Source: Anaeromyces robustus (taxonomy: Eukaryota; Neocallimastigomycota; Neocallimastigomycetes; Neocallimastigales; Neocallimastigaceae). Taken from it: 27,500 nucleotides of DNA. Each line of letters begins with the position of its first letter. Position 1 is the stretch's first letter. The stretch is from contig MCFG01000493.1 of assembly GCA_002104895.1 (NCBI GenBank), positions 1 through 27,500 on the forward strand, written 5' to 3'. The notes beneath the pieces are model-generated. The model did not search any database. It worked only from the letters and a program-made list of their open reading frames with translations, and was not told the DNA's origin. The position numbers and the translations under genes are program-made. Shown here one piece after another: positions 16,138 to 25,325 of this stretch.

Positions 16138-16163
16138 TAGAATGTATTATATAATACATTCTA
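16138..16163. other. Perfect 26-bp palindrome
   Basis: The half-site TAGAATGTATTAT is followed directly by its exact reverse complement, with no spacer. It includes two G/C positions per arm, which makes a chance match less likely than the many pure AT palindromes nearby. It may be a dimeric protein-binding site or a cruciform-forming sequence. No adjacent gene uses it obviously. Confidence 0.6.
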
Positions 16164-17216
16164 TCTTATTTTTTTAACTTTTCCTTTTTTTTTCTTATCT
16201 TTATTTTATTATTGTAATTATTATTATTATTCATTTTTTATAAAAATAATTAGTAACTTTAAACTGCTAAAAAAAAATATAAATTATTACCAAAACTTTA
16301 TAATAACTTAAATTTATTATTATATATTAAAAAATAAAAAAAAAATATCATTTATAAGATAAATATTTATATATCATTTTTAATATCATTAATCATCACT
16401 ATCATTATTACTATTATTATTATTATTTGGATTTTATTTTACTTTATTATTTATAAAAAGAAAAAAAAAATAATACAAATTAAAAAATTACTAAAACTAA
16501 AATAAATTTTCACTTTTTATATTAATAAACTTTTTATATAAAACTTTATTTTTACCATAAAAAAATAATAATAAATAAATTTATATGTATATATAAAGTT
16601 TTATTTTTTTTTATTTTTAAAAATATATAATTATATTAAAAAAAATTATATATAATTTTTATTAATATACTATTAATTAATTAACCATATAAACCTTAAT
16701 CATGATATATGCAATGATATGTTAATGTTAATATATAATATTTAAAAGTAATAGACATATCATAATAAAAAAAAAGAAGGAAAAAAAAAAGAAAAAGAAA
16801 AAAAAAACGAACTAATCATACTTTATCATTTTTAATGTGAATATTATATATTGTTAAAATATAATTATAATTTTACAATACTTGGATTTGGTAGAGTATA
16901 ATATAAATAATTATATTTATAGAAAAAAAAAAAAAAAAAAAACAGCATCATTCAACCAATAATTTTAAATTTTTTAAAAACTTTAATATTTTTATGGTAA
17001 TTCTTTTCTTTTCATAATAAACATCTTAAAATAAATTAATAATAATAAACATTTTAAAATAAATTAACCATATAACCCTTATAATATTTTGGTTAATACA
17101 GGAATACCACCAACAAATTTAAAAATATATTATATAATATCATTAGATTATCTCTTTGAAAAAAGAAAAAAGAAAAAAAAGAAATAAAAGAATTAATTAA
17201 TATTTTTTATTATATA

Positions 17217-17431
17217 GTAATTTAATTTTGGATAATATATATCAAAAGATTATATATAATATAAAAGCTATTATAGTATATAAATGTTTAAGTTTTGAAA
17301 AAATACAAAAAGATTTAACTATTAATGAATAAGTTTTATTTAGTTCAAATAAACGAATTATATAATTAAAATTTGTATATAAAGGAAGAGAAATAAATAA
17401 TTATTTTGAAAAAGGTTTGGATTATTATATA
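17217..17431 (+). pseudogene. Decayed coding fragment of unknown family
   Basis: One plus-strand frame gives about 70 residues of normal protein composition (NLILDNIYQKIIYNIKAI, then YKCLSFEKIQKDLTINE, then KFVYKGREINNYFEKGLD). It is interrupted only by two TAA codons, at about 17328 and 17367. An acceptor-like TATATAG lies just before it. The first segment recalls the opening helix of an F-box-like or repeat-protein domain, but I cannot assign it. No start codon is visible. Being next to the ankyrin-like pseudogene on the same strand suggests a cluster of dying lineage-specific genes. Confidence 0.4.
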
Positions 17432-17743
17432 TATATTTCTTTTATTTTAGTATTATATAATCTAATGATATAATGATATTTTTTTTTCCAGAAAATAATA
17501 ATAAATACTCACTCAATAATTATAATTATAAAGTCTTCTTTATATATTTTATTGTTTTGTCATATAAATATAATTAATTAATCTGATGAGACTGAAATTT
17601 GAAACTCAATATAATATGATGATATAATATTGAAAAATTATTAATTATCAATTTTATACTATAGAGTCTTGAAATACAAATCATAATAAATAATTGTATA
17701 TTTATTATAAAGTTTTTTTAATATTTTCTGTCACTCACAAAAT

Positions 17744-17747
17744 TACT

Positions 17748-17810
<63 letters not shown>

Positions 17811-17847
17811 TTAATTAATTTATTTATTAATTTATTTATTTATTTTT

Positions 17848-17882
<35 letters not shown>

Positions 17883-17884
17883 TA
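17744..17884. repeat. TTTA tetranucleotide microsatellite
   Basis: About 35 units of TTTA with a few TTAA/TTTTT interruptions. An open frame across it reads as Leu-Phe-Ile-Tyr repeats and is an artefact of the repeat. It lies some 250 bases upstream of the ankyrin-like gene. Confidence 0.85.
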
Positions 17885-18136
17885 CATTCATTTTTTTTTT
17901 TTTTTTAATTTAATTAAATTAAATTTTAGATTATAGGAAAATTATTATCTCAAAAATATTATCTCAAATCAACAAATCTTTTTTTTTTTTATTTTCCTGT
18001 TCTGTATTTATTTTCTTATTTTCTATTTTATTTTCTTTCTTTTATTTATTTATTTATTTATTCATTTTTTTTATTTTATTTATTTATTATTATCATTTTT
18101 TCATCCATATATATATAATTTATTTTGATTTATGAT

Positions 18137-19660
18137 ATGAATAATGAAGAAGAAGAAGAAGAAGAATTATTATTTGAAAATATTAAAATAAAAAATGTTA
18201 TAGAATTAAAAAATTTTCTCAAAGAAAATAATATAAAACCTGAAAATTTTAATACTTTTAATAAAATTCTTTTATATTTTATTAAAAATGAAAATGAAAC
18301 TTCCATAGATATTATTCATTTTATTATTGAACAACAACAAAAGTATCCTAAGAATATTATTGATAATAATAAAAATAAAGAAGCTCTTTTTTATTCCATA
18401 CAAAATAATAAATTTAAAATAGCTGATTTATTATTATTAAATAATAATATCTCTTTAAATAGTAAAGACTTTAAAAGTAATCCAAATGAAAATATACTAG
18501 AATATTGAATAAATACTAACTCCTTAAATTCTAAAAATTTATTATATCTATTAAAAAAGGAAAAAAGCATTAGTTTTATAACAGAAAGGGTAATAACAAA
18601 ATTAATAACTGAAAAGAAATATCATTTATTAAAATTAATATTACACTATTCCTTTATGGATAATGACTATTTTAAAAATGTTATATTAAATATATTTCTT
18701 ATTGATTCTTACAAAAATAAAAAAGCATTATCCAATGAGGAAATAAAAAAAATAATCCATGACCATGAACCTGTAATTAATATTAAACATAATTATAATT
18801 ATAATTATAATTATAATGAAAAGGTCATTAAAGAAGAATATTATCCATTACTTCAAGCAATTACTCTTAACGAACAAGATATAGTTAAATTATTAATAGA
18901 CTATAGTCAAAATCATAATATTATTTTAAATATTAATGAAAAAAATGGTGATGGTTATTTCCCATTATTAGATGCTATTTATAATAATAACATTAATATA
19001 GTAAAATTATTAATAAATTATTGTAATGACCATCAAATTCTTTTAAATATTAATCAAAAGCATTCCAATGAAATTTATCCATTACAAGTAGCTGTATTTA
19101 AAAATAATTATGATATTATTAAATTATTAATGGAATATGGAAATGAACATAATATTATTTTAAATATCAATGCAAATTATTATCCATTACAAGAAGCTAT
19201 TCGTCAAAATAATGTTTCTATTGTTTAATTATTTATTAATTATTATAATAAACATGACCTTCTCTTAAATATAACAGAATATGATAGTCTAAAAAATTAT
19301 CCTGTTTTATGTGCTATTCAAAATAATAATAATATAGAAATAATTAAGTTATTATTTGACTATGCTAATGACCATAAAATTATTTTAAAAATAAATGATA
19401 TGAATAATAGAGGGAATTATCCTTTACTTCAAGCTATTCATTTTAATAATGAAGAATGTGTTAAATTATTAATTCAATATGCTAATAATAATAAAATTCT
19501 ATTAAATTTAAATGAAAAGAATAAATTTGGATATTATCCATTAATCACTGCCATTTATAATAATAATATAAATATTATTAAACTATTAATGAATTATGCC
19601 GATAAACATGAAATATTATTAAATATTAATGAAAATAATTTTCCATTATTAGAAGCTATC

Positions 19661-19693
<33 letters not shown>

Positions 19694-19741
19694 ATAATAG
19701 AATTGTTAATTGAATATGCCAATCGTCATAACATTATATGA
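18137..19741 (+). pseudogene. Ankyrin-like repeat protein gene, broken by two in-frame stops
   Basis: A single frame from ATG 18137 to TGA 19739-19741 (535 codons) is interrupted only by TGA at 18506-18508 and TAA at 19226-19228. It opens with MNNEEEEEEELLFENIKIKN. From about 18840 it has eight degenerate ankyrin-like units of 34-40 residues with the pattern YPLLxAIxxNNxxIVKLLIxYxNxHxIILNINEKN. Dictyostelids have a family of such proteins, some with a kinase domain; none is visible here. The TAA sits where other units have the Lys of IVKLLIN, so a single AAA-to-TAA change explains it. The TGA follows ILEY. The upstream TTG at 18125 is in frame but ATG 18137 is the more credible start. Repeat-like sequence continues past 19741 in a decayed state, so the ancestral gene was longer. 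The good frame elsewhere suggests recent loss. Sequencing error or strain polymorphism is possible. Confidence 0.7.
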
Positions 19742-19926
19742 TATAAAAGAAAAGATATAATAAAGGAAATTATCCAATATTAAAAGCTGTTAATATAATA
19801 TGGATTTAATAAAATTATAGTGAATATATTAACTATCATAACATTATTATAAATATTAATTATTATAATAAATACCTACTTTCCATAACTTTACATATTA
19901 GAAAAAAAAATAATTATAATAATAAT

Positions 19927-19981
<55 letters not shown>

Positions 19982-20136
19982 TAATAGAATTGTTAATTGA
20001 ATATGCCAATCGTCATAACATTATGATATAAACGGAAAAAATATAATAAAGGAAATTGTTCAATATTAAAAGCTGTTAATATAATATGGATTTAATAAAA
20101 TTATACTGAATATATTAACTATCATAACATTATTAT
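19694..20136 (+). repeat. Duplicated decayed tail of the ankyrin-like gene
   Basis: Bases 19694-19850 and 19981-20136 are near-identical direct copies. Both contain the segment coding for IELLIEYANRHNI followed by decayed sequence resembling another unit (GNYPILKAVN in the first copy). They are separated by a short coding-like spacer and an AAT run (about 19930-19983). The copies differ at a handful of positions and one-base indels, so the duplication is recent relative to the decay. Confidence 0.8.
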
Positions 20137-20169
20137 ATTTAATTTAGAAAAAAAAATTTAAAAAATACA

Positions 20170-20250
20170 AGTTATATATTATTTGAATATTAATAAACGT
20201 AAAGTATAATGATAATTAATTATCAAAAAAAAAATTAAGTATTTAAGGTT
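20170..20250 (+). repeat. Dispersed repeat, copy 1
   Basis: A sequence starting GTTATATATTATTTGAATAT and ending TATTTAAGGTTA recurs at 24911-25042 in the same orientation. The second copy is longer because of an internal partial duplication of TAATAAACCTAAAG. The two ends of the repeat are about 95% alike by eye. The pair is 4.74 kb apart. Confidence 0.7.
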
Positions 20251-20334
20251 AATATATATATATATATATATATATGAATAATATATGTTTCTTTTTTTTT
20301 TCATATGAAAATAATAATTTTTTAAAAAAGCTAA

Positions 20335-20742
20335 AATATTTATAGATTAAATGGTACTGAGGTAGTAGATGAACATAAAATATTTACAGATGAAAACAAA
20401 ACAATAAATGATATAGATGAAGATAAAACAATAAATGATACTGAGGTAGTAGATGAAGATAAAACAATAAATGATACTGAGGTAGTAGATGAAGATAAAA
20501 TAATAGATGATACTGATGTAGTAGATGAAAATAAAACAATAAATGATATAGATGATATTATTAAAAGTAAAATAAATGGTACTGATGTAGTAGATGAAGA
20601 TAAAACAATAAATGATATAGATGAAAATAAAACAATAAATGATATAGATGAAGATCAAAAAATAAATGAAATAAATGAAAATAAAACAATAAATGAACTA
20701 AATGAAAATAAAACAATAAATGATTTGGATGATAATCCATAG
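20335..20742 (+). pseudogene. Acidic short-repeat reading frame without start codon
   Basis: A plus-strand frame open from about 20335 to TAG at 20740-20742 encodes some 135 residues. They are built from variants of the unit NDIDEDKTI and the longer EVVDEDKTINDT, about 9 and 15 residues. The composition is Asp/Glu/Asn/Lys/Thr, as in a disordered linker. There is no in-frame ATG; the ATG at 20351 is in another frame and meets TAG after four codons. It ends exactly where the mannosyltransferase-like frame (shifted by one) begins to be recognisable, so it may be the linker or stem region of that protein after truncation and frameshift. Function unknown. Confidence 0.45.
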
Positions 20743-21182
20743 TATATAAACATGTTTATGGGGATAAAGAAACTTTTTGGATAGGATTTGAAATAGCACG
20801 TCAACCTTTTTATTTTAATCCTTTACGTCCTGCTATTATTTCTAAAGTAGAAAGTGTTAATTCAGAGACTACACGTTTTTGTGGTCATAAATCAGAAGAT
20901 GATAAATTTATGTATTGGAATGGACATCTTTTATTAGATAAAAATTCAAATAATCCAAAATTGATAGATTTTAATATTATTGTTGATGATTCAGATGATA
21001 TTAAATGGCAAGATATTTTTTGTGGTGAACTTACAAATGAACAATTTGAAAAATTGCAACATCCCTTTGATGAATATGAAAATAAAACCCTTGAAAATAT
21101 TTTAGATAATGAAAAAAAATCATTATATTATACCAGAGTCATTAACTTAAAAATTAAAAACATAATTAGCTTTTTAAGTTAA
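20736..21182 (+). pseudogene. C-terminal fragment of an Mnn2-type alpha-mannosyltransferase-like protein
   Basis: This frame encodes about 148 residues to TAA 21180-21182. HVYGDKETFWIGFEIA matches the GDKETFW-x-GFE signature of the Mnn1/Mnn2-type alpha-mannosyltransferase family (fungal and protist Golgi enzymes that extend mannose chains), and MYWNGHLLLDKN matches its later WWNGG-type segment. The catalytic N-terminal part with the DxD region is absent. No start codon fits upstream: a TAA closes this frame at 20733-20735, and the preceding acidic repeat is in another frame. The fragment itself is uninterrupted, so decay may be recent. The family call rests on motif memory, not a search. Confidence 0.5.
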
Positions 21183-21617
21183 TTATGTTTTAACATTACT
21201 TCACTTCACTTCACTGTATAAGAGAAAATAGAAGATTTTAAATTCTATTTGCATTTGCTCATTTGAAAAAAATTTTTTAAATATAAAAAAAAAGTAACTC
21301 ATAATTTATAGTAATATAAGTTAGTATAAATTATTTTATTCACTTTTTTTCTTAATGTTTTCATATTTAGTAATTGTAAATTATTAACAAAAAAAAAAAA
21401 GTCAAGTTTGAAATTTCATTATTTTTTTTATTTTTTTTAAATATTTTTATTTATTGTTTTTTATACTTAAATTGATATAATAATTCATTGTATTAAAATA
21501 GTTTTATTTATTGATAGAAGAATATGAAAATAACAACAGCAACGACGACAATACCAATAACAATAATAATAATAACGACAACAATACCAATAACAATAAA
21601 TAATAACTATAACAATT

Positions 21618-21648
<31 letters not shown>

Positions 21649-22195
21649 TTATAGTAATAACAATAAACAATTACAACAATAATAATAAATTACAGCAACA
21701 ACAATAACAATAACAACAATAATAATAAAAAAATAATAAAGCCATTTTAGAAATATTAATTAATAAAATTCAAAAAAATCAAATTGTTTAAAAGATAAAT
21801 ATTAATATTAATATTAATATTATTATTGTTATTGTTACTATTAAATATAATGTAAATAAAAAATAAAAAATAATGTAAATAAATAATTAAATAAATAATT
21901 AAATAAATAAATAAATAAATAAATTCATAATTTTTATTCTTCGTTACTAATTTACTAATCTTTGTATATATAAAACAAGACTAAATAATTTTTATAATTT
22001 TTCAAATATATAAAACCATAAAACACATAAAAAGTTTTTTTTTTTTTTTCATTTTATTTGCAATATACAATATTATTGTATTTTATTTGTTGGTTTTGTT
22101 TTGTTTTGTTTTTTTTTTTTTTGTTTTATTCAAATAATTTATTTATTATTATTTTTTTTAAAAAAATTAATATAAATCTTGTTTTACTTTAAAAT
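21183..22195. other. AT-rich region with a relic AAC/AAT tract
   Basis: After the mannosyltransferase-like fragment there is a CACTT triplicate near 21200, then homopolymer runs. Between about 21515 and 21730 a tract of AAC, AAT, GAC and CAA triplets reads as Asn/Asp/Thr-rich in short open pieces broken by TAA, like the low-complexity part of a dead gene. TAAA repeats follow (about 21880-21925), then T-rich DNA. No gene is supported. Confidence 0.45.
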
Positions 22196-22340
22196 AGAGG
22201 CATATTTGGAAAGAATTATATGAAATAATTGCTTGATCACATAAATATCATATATTATTTACTGATGGTTAGAATCTAAAAATATTAGAAATTTCAAAAA
22301 TAATATTTTTTTAATAATATTTATATATTCTAACCATCAA
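22196..22340 (+). other. Coding-like scrap overlapping a 13-bp inverted repeat
   Basis: The plus strand at about 22199-22280 reads as RHIWKELYEIIA and SHKYHILFTDG in one frame with two stop codons, a plausible gene relic. TGATGGTTAGAAT at 22263-22275 is matched exactly in inverse at 22327-22339, with 51 bases between, so a long-loop hairpin could form. Confidence 0.35.
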
Positions 22341-22513
22341 TTTATTCATTATATTTTTTTATTAATTTTTACTTTTTTTTTTTTTTTTTTTTTTTGTTTT
22401 TTTTTATGTTTTTATCATTTTTATCATTTTTTTCTATTATTTATTTTTATATATTTATATTCTGACTTGTATTTTTGGTTGGATTATGCAAATTCAAATA
22501 ATATTTTATTCAC

Positions 22514-23432
22514 TTATTTTAGTTTAACACTTTCATTAATATGAGGTTTTTGATAAAAAAAAAAAGTAGCATCACAAGTGATAGTACGTTCATCTGAAGT
22601 TCCTTCATTTACTAAAATAAACTTTAAAATAAACTTTAAAATAAAAAGATTCAAAATAAAGAAAATTCAAGGAATGGAGAAAAAAAAAAAAGACTTTTCT
22701 ATGCTTTTTTTTCTCTATTTTTTGGATTATAGTAATTTAAATATTTATTAATGAAATTTTCTTATACTGTAAAAATTATGATTATAGAATAAAAAAGGAT
22801 ATTTTTATTAATAATTATTATTATTGATATTAAACATTTTTAACTTAACAATTTAAATAAAGAAATTTTATATATTTCGGTAATAGTTATAACCGAAATA
22901 AATAATATAAAAATTTAAATAATTCTAATTTTAATAGTTGTCATAATTACCTTTTTTTCTAATAAAAAATATTAAAATTAATAAAAAAAGTAAATTTTTT
23001 TTTGAGAATTATTCCTAATCCCGTGTGTTGTATGATTATTTTAAATCATTTAATATATGATAAATAAAAAATATATATATTTACTATTTTTTTTATTAAT
23101 ATTTTTATTAATAGGTTTTGGTATATTTAATTTAAGAGTTTATAATATTTTTCATTCCCCATACAATTTTTTTTGTTTTTTCTGAAAGATATATACTAAT
23201 TTTGTAATAATTATTAACTGGACAAATATGACTTACTAATTCGGATTCAAAAGTTTTATATTCTACTGTGGAATTATTTGAACGTTTTTTTTTTTTTTTT
23301 GATAAAATTAAATTTCTATTTTTTTTTATTTTCAAACTAAAAATTTACAGTTTTGTCAGAACATTTTTCTAAAGGAATAGAACCACATAATGTTGGTCTA
23401 AATGTTATAGGTAATATTGGTATTGCAAATAT
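22514..23432 (-). pseudogene. Interrupted minus-strand coding-like pieces, family unknown
   Basis: Three minus-strand pieces have normal protein composition. Bases 23432-23349 read IFAIPILPITFRPTLCGS and IPLEKCSDKT before a GTAAAT donor-like site. Bases 23335-23132 give a 67-residue frame with FESELVSHICPVNNYYK and ISIYLSEKTKKIVWG. Bases 22611-22514, after a TTTATTTTAG acceptor-like site, read NEGTSDERTITCDATFFFYQ and KPHINESVKL before TAA. They may be exons of one gene. However, the gap between the first two is too short for an intron, and about 500 bp of featureless AT sequence precedes the last. A broken gene is more likely than an intact one. I do not recognise it. Confidence 0.3.
22873..22900. 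other. Small hairpin
   Basis: TATTTCGGT and its exact inverse ACCGAAATA flank a 10-base loop. It contains the only CG-bearing inverted arms in the neighbourhood. No RNA family recognised. Confidence 0.3.
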
Positions 23433-23533
23433 TTAACATATTTAAAATTATATTTTTGAAATATTAATAATATTTTGATTAGGTAATATATTAAAAAAAT
23501 TAAAGTTTCTTAAAATAAAAAGTATTAATATAA

Positions 23534-23683
23534 AAAAAAATTAAACTAAAAACTTTAAAAAAAAAATATCAAAAACGAAAACGAAAAGTAATTTTGATAG
23601 AAAAATATGAATTACTAGAAATGTGGATATTATTAAAATTAAAAAAACTAAATAAAAAATTACTAGAAGAGATTAACATATAA
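23534..23683 (+). other. Short basic open frame, doubtful
   Basis: Between two TAA codons a 49-codon plus-strand frame gives a Lys/Leu/Glu-rich stretch (KRKRKVILIEKYELLEM, then LKKLNKKLLEEINI) resembling a basic helix. There is no start codon near its beginning. It could be an exon relic of the same dead gene cluster or a chance translation of A-rich DNA. Confidence 0.2.
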
Positions 23684-24084
23684 AAGAATTAAATATAAAA
23701 TAAGAAAAATAATAATAAAAAATGAAAAATGAAAAATAAATTGAAACAAAAAAAATTATTATTATTATTTACATATATTTGGTTATTATTTAGATATATT
23801 AAAAATATATCTAAATAGTAACTTATTAAAAAGTTTTAACACTTTTTAATATTTTTAATATTTTATTATAACATACTAGGTAATATTTTTTTTTTGTTTT
23901 CACTTTTTTTTTTCTGTTAATATTTACTTATTTATTTATTTATTTATTTTTTATTATTTACTTATTTATTTATTTTATTAGTTTATTTATTTGTTCTTTT
24001 TTTTTTATTATAAAAAAATATTTTAATTTAATTATGTTTTTCTGTTTTATTTCGTTTTTTCAAATTAATATTTTCTATTTTAAG

Positions 24085-24371
24085 AATATTTGGTACAACA
24101 ATACCAATATCAAAAAATTGATTTATTAGATAATAGAAAAAAAAAACTGGAAGATATTTATGAAATGTATTATGATTTTTGTTTTTAATCCTAGAAAACG
24201 AATATTAAATTATTTAATAAATCTGATGACTATTATAAATATTATAAAGAAGTATGTAGTTCATATAATTATTCCAATACAACTAAGCCTACTTCTACCA
24301 CTGTAACTACTTTTACTAACAAAAAATCTTCAACAAAAAATATTATATCAAAAAAAATAAAAATCAAATAA
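24085..24371 (+). pseudogene. Interrupted plus-strand coding-like fragment, family unknown
   Basis: After an acceptor-like TATTTTAAG, one plus-strand frame gives YLVQQYQYQKIDLLDN and KKKLEDIYEMYYDF. It is interrupted by TAA and TAG three codons apart (24186-24194), then resumes as KTNIKLFNKSDDYYKYYKEV and a Thr/Ser-rich tail to TAA 24369-24371. The second stop coincides with CTAG, which could itself be an acceptor. No donor-like site pairs with it. Composition is clearly protein-like. No family recognised. Confidence 0.35.
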
Positions 24372-24429
24372 CAATTTGGAAATTTACTTTCTATATCAAT
24401 ATCATATCCTATATTTCTGTACATTTTTT

Positions 24430-24779
24430 TTTCATTATAAAGGAATAACAATTTCTGGAAAATTAATAGAAGTATCATTATTTAGGAGGATTTAAGAAAC
24501 ATTCTTTATATTCTTCTAATTCATTACATTTTTCAATTATGAATTCCTTCATATGAAAGTCACACATGTCTGTAAATTATTTCGTGATATTTAATAAGTA
24601 AACTAAAAGAATCTTCAAAATCAAATATCTTTAATAATTCAGATTCACTTGATTCTCAATCTCCATATTTAACAGAACAATAAGGATCATGATTACATCT
24701 GATATCTCACCATACTACCTTCCTCGTGGCAGAGAATGAAAAATTATTCCAGAGGAATAATACAAAGATCATAACTTTC
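24430..24779 (-). pseudogene. Minus-strand coding relic interrupted mostly by TGA
   Basis: From an acceptor-like ATGTAG at about 24782, one minus-strand frame runs some 80 codons with convincing composition (IRCNHDPYCSVKYGD, then ESELLKIFDFEDSFSLL and IKYHEIIYRHV). It is broken by several TGA codons but no TAA or TAG. Neighbouring frames continue with EKCNELEEYKECFLNPPK and NDTSINFPEIVIPL. TGA is one transition from TGG, and some stops sit where Trp would fit, which suggests decay by C-to-T change. The Cys-rich part recalls secreted or surface domains, but I cannot name it. It faces the plus-strand relic ending at 24371. Confidence 0.4.
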
Positions 24780-24910
24780 CTACATGAAGGATTTTTTTTT
24801 ATTAATTAATAATATTTACCATTTATACCATTTGAAATAATTTTATTTTATGATTAATCTTTATTTTTATACATTATTGTATTTTTTTAATTTTTTTTCT
24901 AAATTAAATT

Positions 24911-25042
24911 TAAGTTATATATTATTTGAATATTAATAAACCTAAAGTATAAGAATAATTAATTAATAAAAAAAAAATAAATAAACCTAAAGTTTTAATG
25001 ATAATTAATTAATTAATTAAAAAAATTAAGTTTTTAAGGTTA
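24911..25042 (+). repeat. Dispersed repeat, copy 2
   Basis: Same-strand copy of the sequence at 20170-20250, ending TTTTTAAGGTTA and lengthened by an internal repeat of TAAACCTAAAG. It ends about 16 bases before the LTR-like end of the copia-type element. Confidence 0.7.
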
Positions 25043-25058
25043 CACTTTTTTAATATTA

Positions 25059-25325
25059 TGTGAAATTGATCTGAATTATGCTTAGTAAATTTCATTTTAT
25101 TAATATGATATAAATTATTACATTATATAAATAATATTCTGTAGTATAAGGGATACGTAAAACATAGTTGTATGTTACAATACTATTAATGTGGTAAGCC
25201 GCATTTACATACAAACATACAAAATATTATATTTATATTACATGAATCATAATTATACAATTTAAGTAACTATACTAATAAAATATTATAACTAAGATTT
25301 AGAATATTAAACTTTATTTTCAACA
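25059..25325 (-). repeat. LTR-like end of the copia-type fossil
   Basis: About 267 bp starting TGTTG next to a purine-rich tract and ending in ...TTTCACA on the minus strand, which fits the TG...CA rule. The outer border is inferred, as no second LTR is present to compare. Confidence 0.5.

Larger units (their letters stand above)
12733..17216. other. 4.5 kb AT-rich region without a supported gene
   Basis: It lies upstream of the minus-strand RRM gene and should contain that gene's promoter. It has many poly(A)/poly(T) and ATTT/AAAT runs, a CT-rich patch near 14319-14340, a hairpin at 15353-15372 and a palindrome at 16138-16163. Two similar short strings occur near 16681 and 17064 (TTAACCATATAA). 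From about 17085 there is a faint coding-like stretch (GIPPTNLKIY) just before the decayed fragment at 17217. Short open frames such as 13005-13205 have only Phe/Leu/Tyr/Ile composition and are not convincing. Confidence 0.5.

Noticed and set aside
17694-17936. 80-residue frame with Leu-Phe-Ile-Tyr repeats
   Set aside because: It is a direct translation of the TTTA microsatellite.
20347-20658. Minus-strand repetitive Ile/Tyr/Phe frame
   Set aside because: The plus strand of the same DNA gives a more natural acidic repeat; the minus frame is its shadow.
21485-21670. Minus-strand Ile/Val/Cys/Tyr-rich frame
   Set aside because: It is antisense to the AAC/AAT triplet tract.
24269-24478. Minus-strand 69-residue frame
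   Set aside because: Half of it is antisense to a more convincing Thr/Ser/Lys-rich plus-strand segment; only the first part might belong to the minus-strand relic.
24680-24790. Possible snRNA or U3-like snoRNA (GC-richer patch with GGATCATGATTA and a CCACGAGGAAG-like string on the minus strand)
   Set aside because: Box order and spacing do not fit U1-U6 or U3, and the minus strand gives a better protein-like frame.
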